Positions 44,411 to 53,871 are shown, numbered from the stretch's first letter. The stretch: DNA of 64,000 nt from Bin55 sp965203735 (GCA_965203735.1 OZ241909.1:1674001-1738000), one strand, 5' to 3'. The notes: generated by a model from the letters alone, not told the origin. Program-made: numbers and translations.

Positions 44411-44659
44411 ATGAATCGAATACCTGTATTGGGGTGGATTGGAAGCATCATTCTCAATTTGTCGCTTTCCATACCTTTCTGGTTCATTTGGTCGGTATGT
44501 GGTGTTGGCAGGCATTTTTTCACGAATTTGCTTCCTGAACCTTTCCTAAGGCCAAGTCTATGGGTAATACTAGGGTTGTTTATTTGCATTGAGATAATCC
44601 GCAGTCTCCTGTTTCCCATGACGTTGAATCTACGTAAAGAAAACGAAAAAGACGACTGA
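44411..44659 (+). CDS. Small two-segment membrane protein
   Basis: From the ATG at 44411 the protein has 82 residues with two hydrophobic segments: ~8-30 (IGSIILNLSLSIPFWFIWSV) and ~50-68 (VILGLFICIEIIRSLLF). It ends in a charged tail (RKENEKDD). An ATG 39 bases upstream is in frame but has no ribosome-binding site, whereas AGGAGA lies six bases before 44411. I do not recognise a family. Good translation signals and the two clear membrane segments argue that the gene is real. Confidence 0.6.
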   Translation: MNRIPVLGWIGSIILNLSLSIPFWFIWSVCGVGRHFFTNLLPEPFLRPSLWVILGLFICIEIIRSLLFPMTLNLRKENEKDD

Positions 44660-44676
44660 CTGTAAAGCAAGAAATC

Positions 44677-44690
44677 AGCTCTCGAGAGCT
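44677..44690. repeat. Palindrome AGCTCTCGAGAGCT before leuC
   Basis: This is a perfect 14-base palindrome 18 bases downstream of the small membrane protein gene. It occupies the place where the -35 of the TATAAT element at 44699 would be. It could be an operator for leuC control or, followed by TTCGTTTCT, a terminator for the upstream gene. Confidence 0.45.
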
Positions 44691-44698
44691 TTCGTTTC

Positions 44699-44704
44699 TA
44701 TAAT
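44699..44704 (+). promoter_or_regulatory. Perfect -10 hexamer, likely leuCDB promoter
   Basis: TATAAT at 44699-44704 has no consensus -35 at 16-18 bases; that position is filled by a perfect palindrome. The combination is typical of a promoter needing an activator or blocked by a repressor. Transcription would start near 44711, leaving a 62-base leader with a small hairpin (GATCTT/AAGATC, 44720-44735). Confidence 0.45.
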
Positions 44705-44719
44705 CTGCACTCTTTGGGT

Positions 44720-44735
44720 GATCTTGCCTAAGATC
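44720..44735 (+). repeat. Hairpin in the leuC leader
   Basis: GATCTT (44720-44725) and AAGATC (44730-44735) pair perfectly around the loop GCCT. No run of T follows and no leucine-rich leader peptide was found, so classical leucine attenuation is not supported. Confidence 0.35.
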
Positions 44736-44772
44736 CCTGATAGATCTCTCATAAAACCGACTTAGATAGACC

Positions 44773-46185
44773 ATGCCGCGCACCCTGTACGACAAAATCT
44801 GGGATAGCCACCATGTCGGTACGAGAGAGGACGGTCTGGATTTGCTCTATATCGACCGCCACCTTCTACATGAGGTGACTTCACCTCAAGCCTTTGAAGG
44901 TCTTACTTTGGCATCGAGAAGGCCGTGGAGACTCGATGCCAATCTAGCGACCGTCGACCACAGCATTCCCACTACCGACCGGTCTGAAGGGGTAGAAGGA
45001 ATTGCTGATCCAATTGCAAGAGAGCAAGTCGAAGTGTTGAACACGAACTGCGATTCGTTCAACATTCGGTACTTCGACATGTTAGATCACCGCCAAGGTA
45101 TCGTCCACGTAGTCGGACCGGAACAAGGTGCTACTCTGCCGGGAATGACCATCGTGTGCGGGGATTCGCATACTTCAACCCACGGTGCGTTCGGTGCGCT
45201 CGCACACGGAATCGGCACATCCGAAGTAGAGCACGTTCTGGCTACCCAATGTCTTGTTCAACAGAAAAGCAGGAACATGTGCGTTCAGATCCAGGGACCA
45301 TTGAACGAGTCCTGCAGTGCCAAGGACATCGTTTTGGCATTAATTCGTCAAATTGGAACTGCTGGTGCAACTGGGCACACGATAGAGTACTGCGGAGATG
45401 TCGTTACCAGTCTTTCGTTGGAAGGACGTATGACAATCTGCAACATGTCCATTGAAGCGGGCGCTCGAGCGGGATTAATGGGCATCGACGAGAGGACCAT
45501 TGGCTATCTGGAGTCGCGTCCTTTTGCACCAAAAGGACGACTTTGGAAAGAAGCTGTCGAGTACTGGCTACAGCTAAACACCGACCTTAGTGCCAATTTC
45601 GACACAACAGTGGAACTGGATGTGACACGGCTTGCACCACAGGTTAGTTGGGGAACGAACCCTGAGTTGGTAATCGGAATTGACGAGGTGGTTCCTAGTT
45701 CCGACGACTTTTGTGATGAGGCGAAATCGGAAACCGTAAGTCGCGCCTTGGAATACATGGACCTAACTCCAGGAACTCCCATCTCGGATGTGATTCTTGA
45801 CAAAGTGTTCATCGGTTCTTGTACCAATGCTCGGATTGAAGACTTGAGGCAAGCGGCGTCGATAGCGCGTGGGAGGAAAGTGGCCTCAAATATCAAGAAC
45901 GCCTTTGTGGTGCCGGGATCTGGGCTAGTAAAGAAGCAGGCCGAGCAAGAAGGACTCGATGAGGTCTTCAAGCAAGCAGGTTTCGAATGGCGTGAACCAG
46001 GTTGCTCTATGTGCCTTGCAATGAACAATGATCGTCTCTATCCGGGAGAACGGTGTGCTTCCACTTCAAATCGAAATTTCGAGGGTCGTCAAGGACATAT
46101 GGGGCGAACCCACCTTGTAAGTCCAGCAACAGCCGCCGCAAGCGCAATCGCTGGCAAGATTGCAGACGTGCGCGAGTATCTGTAG
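44773..46185 (+). CDS. leuC: 3-isopropylmalate dehydratase large subunit
   Basis: With LeuD this enzyme isomerises 2- to 3-isopropylmalate in leucine synthesis. The 470-residue aconitase-family protein keeps the start TLYDKIWDSHHV, VCGDSHTSTHGAFGALAHGIGTSEVEHVLATQ, and the iron-sulfur cysteines in GSCTNARIEDL and GCSMCLAMN. It is the first gene of a tight leuC-leuD-leuB-asd run; leuA is not here. Confidence 0.97.
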   Translation: MPRTLYDKIWDSHHVGTREDGLDLLYIDRHLLHEVTSPQAFEGLTLASRRPWRLDANLATVDHSIPTTDRSEGVEGIADPIAREQVEVLNTNCDSFNIRYFDMLDHRQGIVHVVGPEQGATLPGMTIVCGDSHTSTHGAFGALAHGIGTSEVEHVLATQCLVQQKSRNMCVQIQGPLNESCSAKDIVLALIRQIGTAGATGHTIEYCGDVVTSLSLEGRMTICNMSIEAGARAGLMGIDERTIGYLESRPFAPKGRLWKEAVEYWLQLNTDLSANFDTTVELDVTRLAPQVSWGTNPELVIGIDEVVPSSDDFCDEAKSETVSRALEYMDLTPGTPISDVILDKVFIGSCTNARIEDLRQAASIARGRKVASNIKNAFVVPGSGLVKKQAEQEGLDEVFKQAGFEWREPGCSMCLAMNNDRLYPGERCASTSNRNFEGRQGHMGRTHLVSPATAAASAIAGKIADVREYL

Positions 46186-46196
46186 CAGAGAGTTTC

Positions 46197-46838
46197 ATGC
46201 AGTCTTTTCGCAAACACGAAGGTGTCGTTGTTCCATTGGATAGGGCCAACGTCGATACGGACCAAATAATTCCAAAGCAGTTTCTGAAGTCCGTGAAGAG
46301 GACCGGTTTCGGAGAGAACCTGTTTGATGCTTGGAGGTTTTTGGACGAAGGCGAGATCGGAAAAACAAATCGTCAAGAGAATCCGCAATTTGTACTCAAT
46401 GACTCACGATACAGAAGTGCTTCGATCCTACTTGCTAGACGAAACTTTGGTTGTGGTTCAAGTCGAGAACATGCTGTTTGGGCTCTGATGCAATATGGCA
46501 TTCGTTGCGTGATTGCGCCATCCTTCGCTGACATCTTCTACAACAACTGTGTCAACAACGGATTGTTACCAGTAGCGTTGCCAGAAGAGCAGGTCGCACA
46601 GATTTTTGTTGCAGCGTCTACAAGTGAGCCACTGACCGCCAACGTCGACTTGGAAAACCAGAAAGTCACTTATGTGAACTCAGAATCCATGTCGTTCGCA
46701 ATTGACTCCGGATCTCGAAGACGTCTCTTGGAGGGGATGGATGAGATCGGATTGACATTACGTGAAACCGACAAGATTCGTCAGTTCGAGCAACAGCATC
46801 AACGCGCTATGCCATGGCTATTCTCGGACAATCCATGA
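46197..46838 (+). CDS. leuD: 3-isopropylmalate dehydratase small subunit
   Basis: This is the swivel subunit of the dehydratase. It has 213 residues from the ATG at 46197, 11 bases after leuC; a longer in-frame extension upstream lies inside leuC and is not supported. The motifs NVDTDQIIPKQFLK and FGCGSSREHAVWAL are typical. Its stop overlaps the leuB start (ATGA). Confidence 0.97.
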   Translation: MQSFRKHEGVVVPLDRANVDTDQIIPKQFLKSVKRTGFGENLFDAWRFLDEGEIGKTNRQENPQFVLNDSRYRSASILLARRNFGCGSSREHAVWALMQYGIRCVIAPSFADIFYNNCVNNGLLPVALPEEQVAQIFVAASTSEPLTANVDLENQKVTYVNSESMSFAIDSGSRRRLLEGMDEIGLTLRETDKIRQFEQQHQRAMPWLFSDNP

Positions 46839-47932
46839 CCAAGCGTTCCTACAACCTGCTGGTGCTGCCCGGCGACGGTATCGGCGCAGAAATAATGCCT
46901 CATGCGATTCGCGTCATGAATGCTGCGGTCGATGATTCGATTGAGCTTCGTCTGGAGTATGCGGACTTTGGTGGTTGCTCCATCGACAGACATGGCGTAC
47001 CGATGACCGATGAAACTTTGACACATGCGCAGGAGTCGGATGCGGTGCTTCTAGGTGCGGTAGGAGGACCGAAATGGGACGACTTGCCAGTAGACCAAAA
47101 GCCAGAGAAGGGTCTTCTAGGCCTTCGATCCGGACTGGACTGCTTTGCAAACCTTCGACCCGCATTGACATTCGGTCCGTTGTCCGAGGCGTCCACATTG
47201 AAGTCGGAGCTTGTCTCGGACTTGGACATTCTCATCGTTCGAGAACTGACTGGTGGTGTCTACTTCGGCGAACCCCGTGGAGTAGAGATCAGAGACAACC
47301 TGAGACGAGGATTCAACACATTTGTGTATGACGAGTCTGAAATCGAACGAGTGTCCAAAGTTGCTTTCGAACTGGCCCGTAAACGAAGTGGAAAGCTCTG
47401 TTCAGTGGACAAAGCCAATGTACTGGAGGTCACTCAACTGTGGCGAGATGTTGTGTGCGAGGTGCACTCGGAATACGCCGATGTCGAACTAAGTCACCTG
47501 TACGTTGACAACGCCGCAATGCAATTGGTTAGGCAACCGAAGCAGTTCGATGTAATTGTCACGGGCAACATGTTTGGGGACATATTGTCCGATGTTGCAG
47601 CAATGCTTACTGGTTCGTTGGGAATGCTCCCTTCGGCATCGCTCAATTCAAGCAATAGAGGTCTATATGAGCCTGTGCACGGTACGGCTCCAGATATTGC
47701 TGGACAAAACATTGCCAACCCACTGGCGATGATATTGTCGATAGCGATGATGTTTCGCTACAGCCTCGATGCGTCCCGCATTGCGGAGTCCATTGAAAAG
47801 GCAGTGCACGGTGTGCTCGAGAAAGGTCTACGTACGGGAGACATCATGCCGCTTGACCCGTCTGCTGAGTGTGTGTTGGTTGGGACGGACCATATGGCTG
47901 ATGAAGTAATTGGTCAGCTGAAGAGTTTGTGA
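46835..47932 (+). CDS. leuB: 3-isopropylmalate dehydrogenase
   Basis: This NAD-dependent enzyme oxidises and decarboxylates 3-isopropylmalate. It has 365 residues from the ATG overlapping the leuD stop. Motifs are LPGDGIGAE, the substrate loop RELTGGVYFGEPRG, VDKANVLEV and the NAD region HGTAPDIAGQNIANP. The stop overlaps the asd start region (TGATG), indicating coupled translation. Confidence 0.97.
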   Translation: MTKRSYNLLVLPGDGIGAEIMPHAIRVMNAAVDDSIELRLEYADFGGCSIDRHGVPMTDETLTHAQESDAVLLGAVGGPKWDDLPVDQKPEKGLLGLRSGLDCFANLRPALTFGPLSEASTLKSELVSDLDILIVRELTGGVYFGEPRGVEIRDNLRRGFNTFVYDESEIERVSKVAFELARKRSGKLCSVDKANVLEVTQLWRDVVCEVHSEYADVELSHLYVDNAAMQLVRQPKQFDVIVTGNMFGDILSDVAAMLTGSLGMLPSASLNSSNRGLYEPVHGTAPDIAGQNIANPLAMILSIAMMFRYSLDASRIAESIEKAVHGVLEKGLRTGDIMPLDPSAECVLVGTDHMADEVIGQLKSL

Positions 47933-48951
47933 TGGAATCGTTGAACGTTGCGGTTGCTGGCGCAACTGGCGCAGTTGGCGAAGTTCTGTGTGAACTGCTA
48001 GAGCAAAGAGAGTTTCCTCTGGGTGAGTTGCGGCTTCTGGCAAGCAGCCGTTCAGCGGGCAAACGAGTCTGGTTCAAGGATCACTATGTCCGCATTGAAG
48101 AATTAGACGACTTTGACTTTGCCGACACTCAAATTGCACTGTTTTCTGCCGGAAGTTCTGTATCCAAAGTACACGCACCACGAGCAGCCGAGTCTGGCGC
48201 GGTAGTCATCGACAACACTTCTCAATTTCGCTATGACGATGGAATCCCTCTTGTCGTTCCCGAGGTAAATTCTCATCGTATCAAGAGCGGACTGGACCAA
48301 AGGATCATTGCAAATCCAAACTGCTCGACCATTCAAATGGTTGTAGCGCTCAAACCCATTTACGATGCGGTAGGAATCGAACGGATCAATGTCGCAACCT
48401 ACCAGGCTGTTTCAGGAGCAGGCTCCAAAGCAATTCGGGAATTGGCTGTGCAAACTGCAAACATATTGAATGCGAAAGAGTTCGAACCAGAGGTCGAACC
48501 GGTACAAATCGCTTTCAACGCCATACCTCAAATAAACGACTTTGAAGAAAATGGCTACACGCTCGAAGAGATGAAAATGGTCTGGGAGACCCAAAAAATC
48601 TTTGAAGATCCCAGCATTAAAGTTAACCCCACATGCGTACGAATTCCAGTGTTCTACGGGCACTCCGAGGCAGTTCACATAGAGACCCGAGAGAAGATCT
48701 CAGTTCAGGAGGTGCAACGGTTGTTGCGCGAGGATGAGAACGTTGAACTCATCGACGAGCGAACCCCTGGAGGATATCCGACAGCAGTAGTCCATGCTGC
48801 TGGCAAGGATCCCGTTTATGTTGGGCGTGTTCGCGAGGACATTTCGCACGATCGTGGCCTCAATCTTTGGGTCGTGTCGGACAACGTACGAAAGGGAGCA
48901 GCCCTCAATAGCATTCAGATTGCGGAAAACCTCGTTCCACTTATCGCCTAA
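47932..48951 (+). CDS. asd: Aspartate-semialdehyde dehydrogenase
   Basis: This enzyme reduces aspartyl phosphate to the semialdehyde on the way to lysine, diaminopimelate, threonine and methionine. The 339-residue protein has the NADP motif GATGAVG at 9-15, the catalytic cysteine in NPNCSTIQMV, and the substrate residues in FYGHSEAVHIE. The ATG at 47932 shares its A with the leuB stop; a GTG three bases earlier is also possible. Confidence 0.97.
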   Translation: MESLNVAVAGATGAVGEVLCELLEQREFPLGELRLLASSRSAGKRVWFKDHYVRIEELDDFDFADTQIALFSAGSSVSKVHAPRAAESGAVVIDNTSQFRYDDGIPLVVPEVNSHRIKSGLDQRIIANPNCSTIQMVVALKPIYDAVGIERINVATYQAVSGAGSKAIRELAVQTANILNAKEFEPEVEPVQIAFNAIPQINDFEENGYTLEEMKMVWETQKIFEDPSIKVNPTCVRIPVFYGHSEAVHIETREKISVQEVQRLLREDENVELIDERTPGGYPTAVVHAAGKDPVYVGRVREDISHDRGLNLWVVSDNVRKGAALNSIQIAENLVPLIA

Positions 48952-48995
48952 CTGCACTCTTCTTTACTGAGTGTTGAATCCTGATTCTTGGCCAG

Positions 48996-49853
48996 ATGAC
49001 TGCCACAAAACTCCACCACATCGCCCTTGGAATTGAATACTTGGGCAAGAATTTCAAGGGAAGCCAGTACCAACCGCAACAACGGACAGTGCAATCAGTA
49101 ATTGAGAGTGCAATTTCGAAAATTGCTGATGAGAAAGTCGCAGTCTCATTCGCTGGAAGAACTGACTCGGGCGTCCACGCCACTAGTCAGGTCATTAGTT
49201 TCAAGACTGCTGCGGAGAGGCAATCTTCCGCATGGATTCAGGGGACAAACTCGCTGTTGCCCGATGATGTTCGAGTTCACTCGATTCAGCAGATAGACGG
49301 ACGATTCGATCCCAGGAGATCAGCTAGGTGGCGTCGCTACATCTACGTTCTGGGTGAGAGTCCAATGGTCCCGGCAATTGGCGGAGACTTGGCACATTGG
49401 GTTCCATTTGAAATGGATGCAGAGCGAATGGATGAAAGTGCTCAGTGTCTTCTTGGGGAGCAGGACTTTACTTCATTTCGAGCAGCAAACTGTCAGTCGC
49501 TGACACCGTTTCGATGCATACACAGGATCTCTGTTCGCCGTCACTCCAACTTGGTAACTCTCGACATCATTGCAAACGCATTCCTTCTTAGAATGGTGAG
49601 AAACATTACGAGCGCATTGATCGGTGTGTCACGTGGAGAAATCACAAGTTTGTCGGCACTGCTGAATGCTCGCAACCGTTCGTTGGTTCCTGCAACGGTG
49701 CCTCCTATGGGTCTATACCTTGTGCAAGTTGCCTACTCGGAATTTAGTGAATTGAGTCTGTTGCACACTCCTCGATTGTTGGGTCCTACTGCCAAATTAC
49801 CTAGGTACGACGCCGCGGACTTTCCAGATGTCAGACCCACTGGCACAAGTTGA
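48996..49853 (+). CDS. truA: tRNA pseudouridine(38-40) synthase
   Basis: This enzyme makes pseudouridine at positions 38-40 of the tRNA anticodon stem-loop. The 285-residue protein has the catalytic Asp57 in GRTDSGVHA, LGIEYLGKNFKGSQ near the N terminus, and FLLRMVRNITSALIGVSRGE. It follows asd after 44 bases, a typical gammaproteobacterial neighbour, but fimV and accD genes often seen here are absent. Confidence 0.96.
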   Translation: MTATKLHHIALGIEYLGKNFKGSQYQPQQRTVQSVIESAISKIADEKVAVSFAGRTDSGVHATSQVISFKTAAERQSSAWIQGTNSLLPDDVRVHSIQQIDGRFDPRRSARWRRYIYVLGESPMVPAIGGDLAHWVPFEMDAERMDESAQCLLGEQDFTSFRAANCQSLTPFRCIHRISVRRHSNLVTLDIIANAFLLRMVRNITSALIGVSRGEITSLSALLNARNRSLVPATVPPMGLYLVQVAYSEFSELSLLHTPRLLGPTAKLPRYDAADFPDVRPTGTS

Positions 49854-49947
49854 CCAACCCGGGGACCGGAACCTTCACTCTATTTGCGAATCAGAAAAGC
49901 CGAACAAGAGAAGCTCAAGAGAGTTGGATGAACTGATTTGATTCTGG

Positions 49948-51279
49948 ATGACGGACATCAATCAGGCAACGGCACTAGATTGCAAGAATAATCCTCCACA
50001 TGCCAATAAGACGAAAGTGACTCCACAGTTGGCTCGATGGTTAGATTGGATCGTCGAGGAACACCACAAACATAAGCCGACCGGTCTGTATCGAGCGAAG
50101 CTTCTTGCGCGTCGTCTTCAACTAACAAATCCTGCTACGAAATCAGTCGTTGTTGCAGGCACGAACGGTAAAGGATCAACCGTTCGCTATCTGGAGCAAT
50201 TGCTGCAAGGCTGCTATCTCAAAGTCGGTGCGACGATTTCTCCCCACATAAAACAATACAACGAACGCATCCGAATAGCCGGAAAACCAGTCTCGGACAC
50301 AGAAATCGTTCACTCGTTTGAGGCCATTGATCAAGTCAGGGAGGGAGTTCCATTAACGTACTTCGAGTGGGTAACGTTAGCCGCACTTGACATATTCAAA
50401 CGCGAGCAGGTTGATCGAGCGATCCTAGAAGTGGGACTTGGCGGACGACTCGACACGTGCAATATCGTTGACCGTGAAATTTGTGTGATAACAAATATTG
50501 GATTGGACCACTGTCATGTTCTTGGATCGGACCGAGAAACCATCGGACTTGAAAAAGCTGGAATCCTTCAAGCGCGAGTCCCTTTGGTCTATGGAGACAA
50601 ATTCCCCGTAACTTCGGTGTTGAGCCGTGCAGAAACACTCAAGTGTCCTTTGTATCTAGCTAACCGTGAATTTGGCAGTGACATATCCTCGGATGGAACA
50701 TGGACGTGCTGGACGAATGCAACTAGCTCTGAAACCTGTTTCTCGTTCGACTACCTTCCATCTATACCGGAGTCTGCTGCACTGGCGTTGCAGACAGCTG
50801 TTGTGTTGGAAGATAGACTAGACCAGCTGAAGTCAGTCGACATGAGCAATTGCGAACTCCCGGGTCGCATGGAACTCCTGCGCTACCGCGATCGCGACTG
50901 GTTGTTGGATGTAGGACACAATCCCGACGCCGCAAAGTACGTTAGGAGTCAATTGGATCTCTTGTATCCCGGCCGGAGTCCTAGTTTGCTCCTAGCATGT
51001 ATGCAAGACAAGGACGCAGTTGGCATATTGGACGCCTTATGCATCCCGGACCATCAAGTTTCAGTCACGTCGACACTAGGACATCGTGGGCAGAATGCTG
51101 AAGAACTCGCAAAAAAGTTGTATCCTAAGTCTGTACGAGTTGAACCCGACCTCGAAGTTGCGTTAGACTATTTGGTGGGCTCAAGTAGCCCGCACGACTT
51201 AACTCTAGTTGCAGGATCGTTTGAACTGGTGAGTCGTGTCAGAAATATGATCACGATCGGCATGGAACGCCGAGGTTGA
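49948..51279 (+). CDS. folC: Dihydrofolate/folylpolyglutamate synthase
   Basis: This enzyme adds glutamate to dihydropteroate and folates. The 443-residue protein has the P-loop VVVAGTNGKGSTVRYL, SPHIKQYNERIRI, the lid region LEVGLGGRLDTCNIVD with TNIGLDHCHVLG, and the C-terminal LPGRMELLRYRDRDWLLDVGHNPDA. About 30 N-terminal residues precede the usual start of homology (TPQLARWLDWI). One base separates its stop from dedD. Confidence 0.96.
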   Translation: MTDINQATALDCKNNPPHANKTKVTPQLARWLDWIVEEHHKHKPTGLYRAKLLARRLQLTNPATKSVVVAGTNGKGSTVRYLEQLLQGCYLKVGATISPHIKQYNERIRIAGKPVSDTEIVHSFEAIDQVREGVPLTYFEWVTLAALDIFKREQVDRAILEVGLGGRLDTCNIVDREICVITNIGLDHCHVLGSDRETIGLEKAGILQARVPLVYGDKFPVTSVLSRAETLKCPLYLANREFGSDISSDGTWTCWTNATSSETCFSFDYLPSIPESAALALQTAVVLEDRLDQLKSVDMSNCELPGRMELLRYRDRDWLLDVGHNPDAAKYVRSQLDLLYPGRSPSLLLACMQDKDAVGILDALCIPDHQVSVTSTLGHRGQNAEELAKKLYPKSVRVEPDLEVALDYLVGSSSPHDLTLVAGSFELVSRVRNMITIGMERRG

Positions 51280-51280
51280 C

Positions 51281-51805
51281 ATGACAGAAAGAACGCGAAA
51301 CAGAATCATCGGAGGCGTATTCCTGGCCTCCCTGCTGATTATTGTCGTCCCCATGTTCTTCGACAAACCAATGAAGCTCGATGTCGACATTCCACCAATG
51401 GAACAGGCAGACTTGGACCACTTCGAACCTCCCATACTTGATGTTCCAAACACACGCCAAATCGATCAAGCCGAACAGGCTGTTTCATCCGTCGTTGAGG
51501 ATGGATACCTGGTAGAAACAGGCAACCGAGTCGGAGAACCCGTTCTTATCTTCAATGCCGACGAAGCCACTCAGTGGGCAGTGCAACTTGCCAGTTTTTC
51601 CAATCTAGAAAATGCGGAAGGCCTTAAAGCAACTGTCGAGTCAGACGGGCACAGAGCGTGGATTTCAAGTGCGATGGTCAACAAGAATAGAGTTCATAGA
51701 GTCGTTGCGGGTCCCTACATCAAGCGCGAAGACGCGCAGAATTCGATATCTCATTTCCACGACAGCTATCAGGTTGACCCCATAGTTGTAGGGTTCGACT
51801 ACTAA
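51281..51805 (+). CDS. dedD: DedD-like SPOR-domain cell division protein
   Basis: The 174-residue protein has a single membrane segment (~8-27, RIIGGVFLASLLIIVVPMFF), a periplasmic linker, and a C-terminal SPOR domain (~95-170: WAVQLASFSNLENAEGLKAT ... HRVVAGPY). SPOR domains bind denuded septal peptidoglycan. Position between folC and cvpA is the standard one for dedD. Confidence 0.9.
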   Translation: MTERTRNRIIGGVFLASLLIIVVPMFFDKPMKLDVDIPPMEQADLDHFEPPILDVPNTRQIDQAEQAVSSVVEDGYLVETGNRVGEPVLIFNADEATQWAVQLASFSNLENAEGLKATVESDGHRAWISSAMVNKNRVHRVVAGPYIKREDAQNSISHFHDSYQVDPIVVGFDY

Positions 51806-51816
51806 TTCCGGAACAC

Positions 51817-52338
51817 ATGGAAGTTCTGACTTTCAGCGCACTTGATATTGGGCTTCTTGTGGTAATTCTCGTGTCAAGTCTATTCGGCTGGCGCAATGGA
51901 TTCCTCAGCGAACTCATCTCGCTAACAAGTTGGGTTATCGGTGTGATTTGCGCCATTTTTTGGGGCAAGCAACTCGGGGATTGGATGTTCTCGAGTATTG
52001 CCTTGGATGAAGCGTGGATCCCCCAGGCCGTGGGATCAGCGATCATCTTGATTGTCGTATTGGTAGTTGGCGCACTTATCCAGTCACTTGTCAGAGAGTC
52101 GCTTCTGCACATTGGACTCGAAGGTGTCGACAAAAGTTTGGGATTCTTGTTTGGAGTGTTGAGAGGATGTTTCATTCTCATTGCAGTGGGTATAATTTTC
52201 AATCTGAAGTCCACTAACAACGAAATTCTCAAAGATTCGTTTTTGCTCACCCACCTCATGCAGTTCGAACACATTGTTCGCGACATCTGGGAACTACTTG
52301 TTAGCTGGATTTCGACTAGTCCCCCGCAAGAAAAATGA
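51817..52338 (+). CDS. cvpA: CvpA-family membrane protein
   Basis: The 173-residue inner membrane protein has four hydrophobic segments (~8-28, 33-52, 68-90 and 105-127). It carries the family start ALDIGLLVVILVSSLFGWRNGF, matching the D-x-x-L ... G-x-x-x-G pattern of CvpA. It is required for colicin V production in E. coli and has been linked to envelope stress tolerance. It directly precedes purF, as in most gammaproteobacteria. Confidence 0.93.
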   Translation: MEVLTFSALDIGLLVVILVSSLFGWRNGFLSELISLTSWVIGVICAIFWGKQLGDWMFSSIALDEAWIPQAVGSAIILIVVLVVGALIQSLVRESLLHIGLEGVDKSLGFLFGVLRGCFILIAVGIIFNLKSTNNEILKDSFLLTHLMQFEHIVRDIWELLVSWISTSPPQEK

Positions 52339-52344
52339 CTTGAG

Positions 52345-53871
52345 ATGTGTGGCGTTGTAGGGATTGTTAGCAGTCATCCAGTAAGTCAGGAAATTTACGA
52401 CGCACTGCTAGTCTTGCAACATCGAGGACAAGATTCCGCCGGAATCGTCACCGTCACGTCTTCAGAAGACCGATGTTACATGCGCAAAGACAACGGCTTG
52501 GTCAGCGAGGTGTTTCGACAGAAAGACATCGACACACTGCGAGGCAACATCGGACTGGGACACAACCGTTATCCCACAGCAGGAAGTGCCAGCTCTTTAG
52601 AGTCACAGCCTATGTACGTGAACTCCCCTCACGGAATTTTTATGGCTCACAACGGCAACCTTACAAACACCAAGGAATTGCGTCGTTTCTACTTTCGTGA
52701 TGTGATGCGGCACATCAATACTGCGTCTGACTCTGAGATACTGTTGAATGTCTTTGCCAACGAGCTTGCTCTTTCGGCATCGAAGACGGTCGATCCCGGC
52801 CACATATTTGACGCCGTTCGCGGCGTGAACGCAGTGTGTCGCGGTGCGTACGCCGCAGTTGCTCTCATCGTTGGAGGCGGAATCGTTGGATTCCGTGATC
52901 CCCGTGGAATCCGACCTTTAGTTGTTGGTTGCAGACGAAGCAGAACCAATGACTACATGATCGCAAGCGAGTCTGCGGCTTTGCATGTTCTTGGTTACGA
53001 CATTGTTCGCGATGTTCGTCCTGGGGAAGCCATTTACATCGACGAGAATGGCCACCTGCACTCCGAGATTTGTGCAGCGGAAACACAATTGACTCCCTGC
53101 ATCTTCGAGCATGTCTATCTAGCTCGTCCCGACTCCGTCATCGATGACATTTCGGTCTACAAAGCACGATTGCGTATGGGGGACAAGCTAGCTGACCAAG
53201 TACTGGATCGCTTTAGCCAAGAAGGGCACGACATCGATGTCGTAATCCCCATCCCGGAAACGAGCCGGACTGCTGCAATTCCAGTCGCTCACCGACTCGA
53301 CGTCAAGTTGCGCGAAGGATTTGTCAAGAATCGCTATATCGGCCGAACGTTCATCATGCCAGGCCAATCCATGCGAAAGAAGTCGGTTCGACAAAAGCTC
53401 AATGCAATTCGGCTGGAATTTGAGAACAAGAATGTGCTCTTGATCGAAGATTCAGTCGTAAGGGGTACGACGCTGCACGAGATTGTTCAACAAGCCAGAG
53501 AAGCAGGGGCTAACAAGGTTTATGTGGGAGTAGCTGCACCGCCGGTTCGCTATCCGAATGTGTTTGGAATCGACATGCCGACGAGCGAAGAGTTCATAGC
53601 GAATGATCGAACAGAGGAGCAGATCGCCCGAATTATCAATGCCGACATGCTTGTCTATCAGACTCTAGACGACTTAATAGATTCGGCGCGAGAAGGAAAC
53701 CCGACAGTTGATGGATTTGAATGTTCAATATTTGACGGACATTACAACTGCATCGACGTGAACGAGGACTATCTTCTTGAGCTATCGGATCATCGCAACG
53801 ACACATCCAAGACCCAACGCGATCTTGAATCTTCTCAAGAATCGTCTTTGTTTGAGTTGCAAGGCTCATAG
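52345..53871 (+). CDS. purF: Amidophosphoribosyltransferase
   Basis: This is the committed step of purine synthesis, making phosphoribosylamine from PRPP and glutamine. The 508-residue protein begins MCGVVGIV; the Cys after Met is the glutaminase nucleophile. NRYPTAG and AHNGNLTN belong to the glutaminase half, and the PRPP-binding motif is VLLIEDSVVRGTT. It follows cvpA by six bases. Confidence 0.98.
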   Translation: MCGVVGIVSSHPVSQEIYDALLVLQHRGQDSAGIVTVTSSEDRCYMRKDNGLVSEVFRQKDIDTLRGNIGLGHNRYPTAGSASSLESQPMYVNSPHGIFMAHNGNLTNTKELRRFYFRDVMRHINTASDSEILLNVFANELALSASKTVDPGHIFDAVRGVNAVCRGAYAAVALIVGGGIVGFRDPRGIRPLVVGCRRSRTNDYMIASESAALHVLGYDIVRDVRPGEAIYIDENGHLHSEICAAETQLTPCIFEHVYLARPDSVIDDISVYKARLRMGDKLADQVLDRFSQEGHDIDVVIPIPETSRTAAIPVAHRLDVKLREGFVKNRYIGRTFIMPGQSMRKKSVRQKLNAIRLEFENKNVLLIEDSVVRGTTLHEIVQQAREAGANKVYVGVAAPPVRYPNVFGIDMPTSEEFIANDRTEEQIARIINADMLVYQTLDDLIDSAREGNPTVDGFECSIFDGHYNCIDVNEDYLLELSDHRNDTSKTQRDLESSQESSLFELQGS

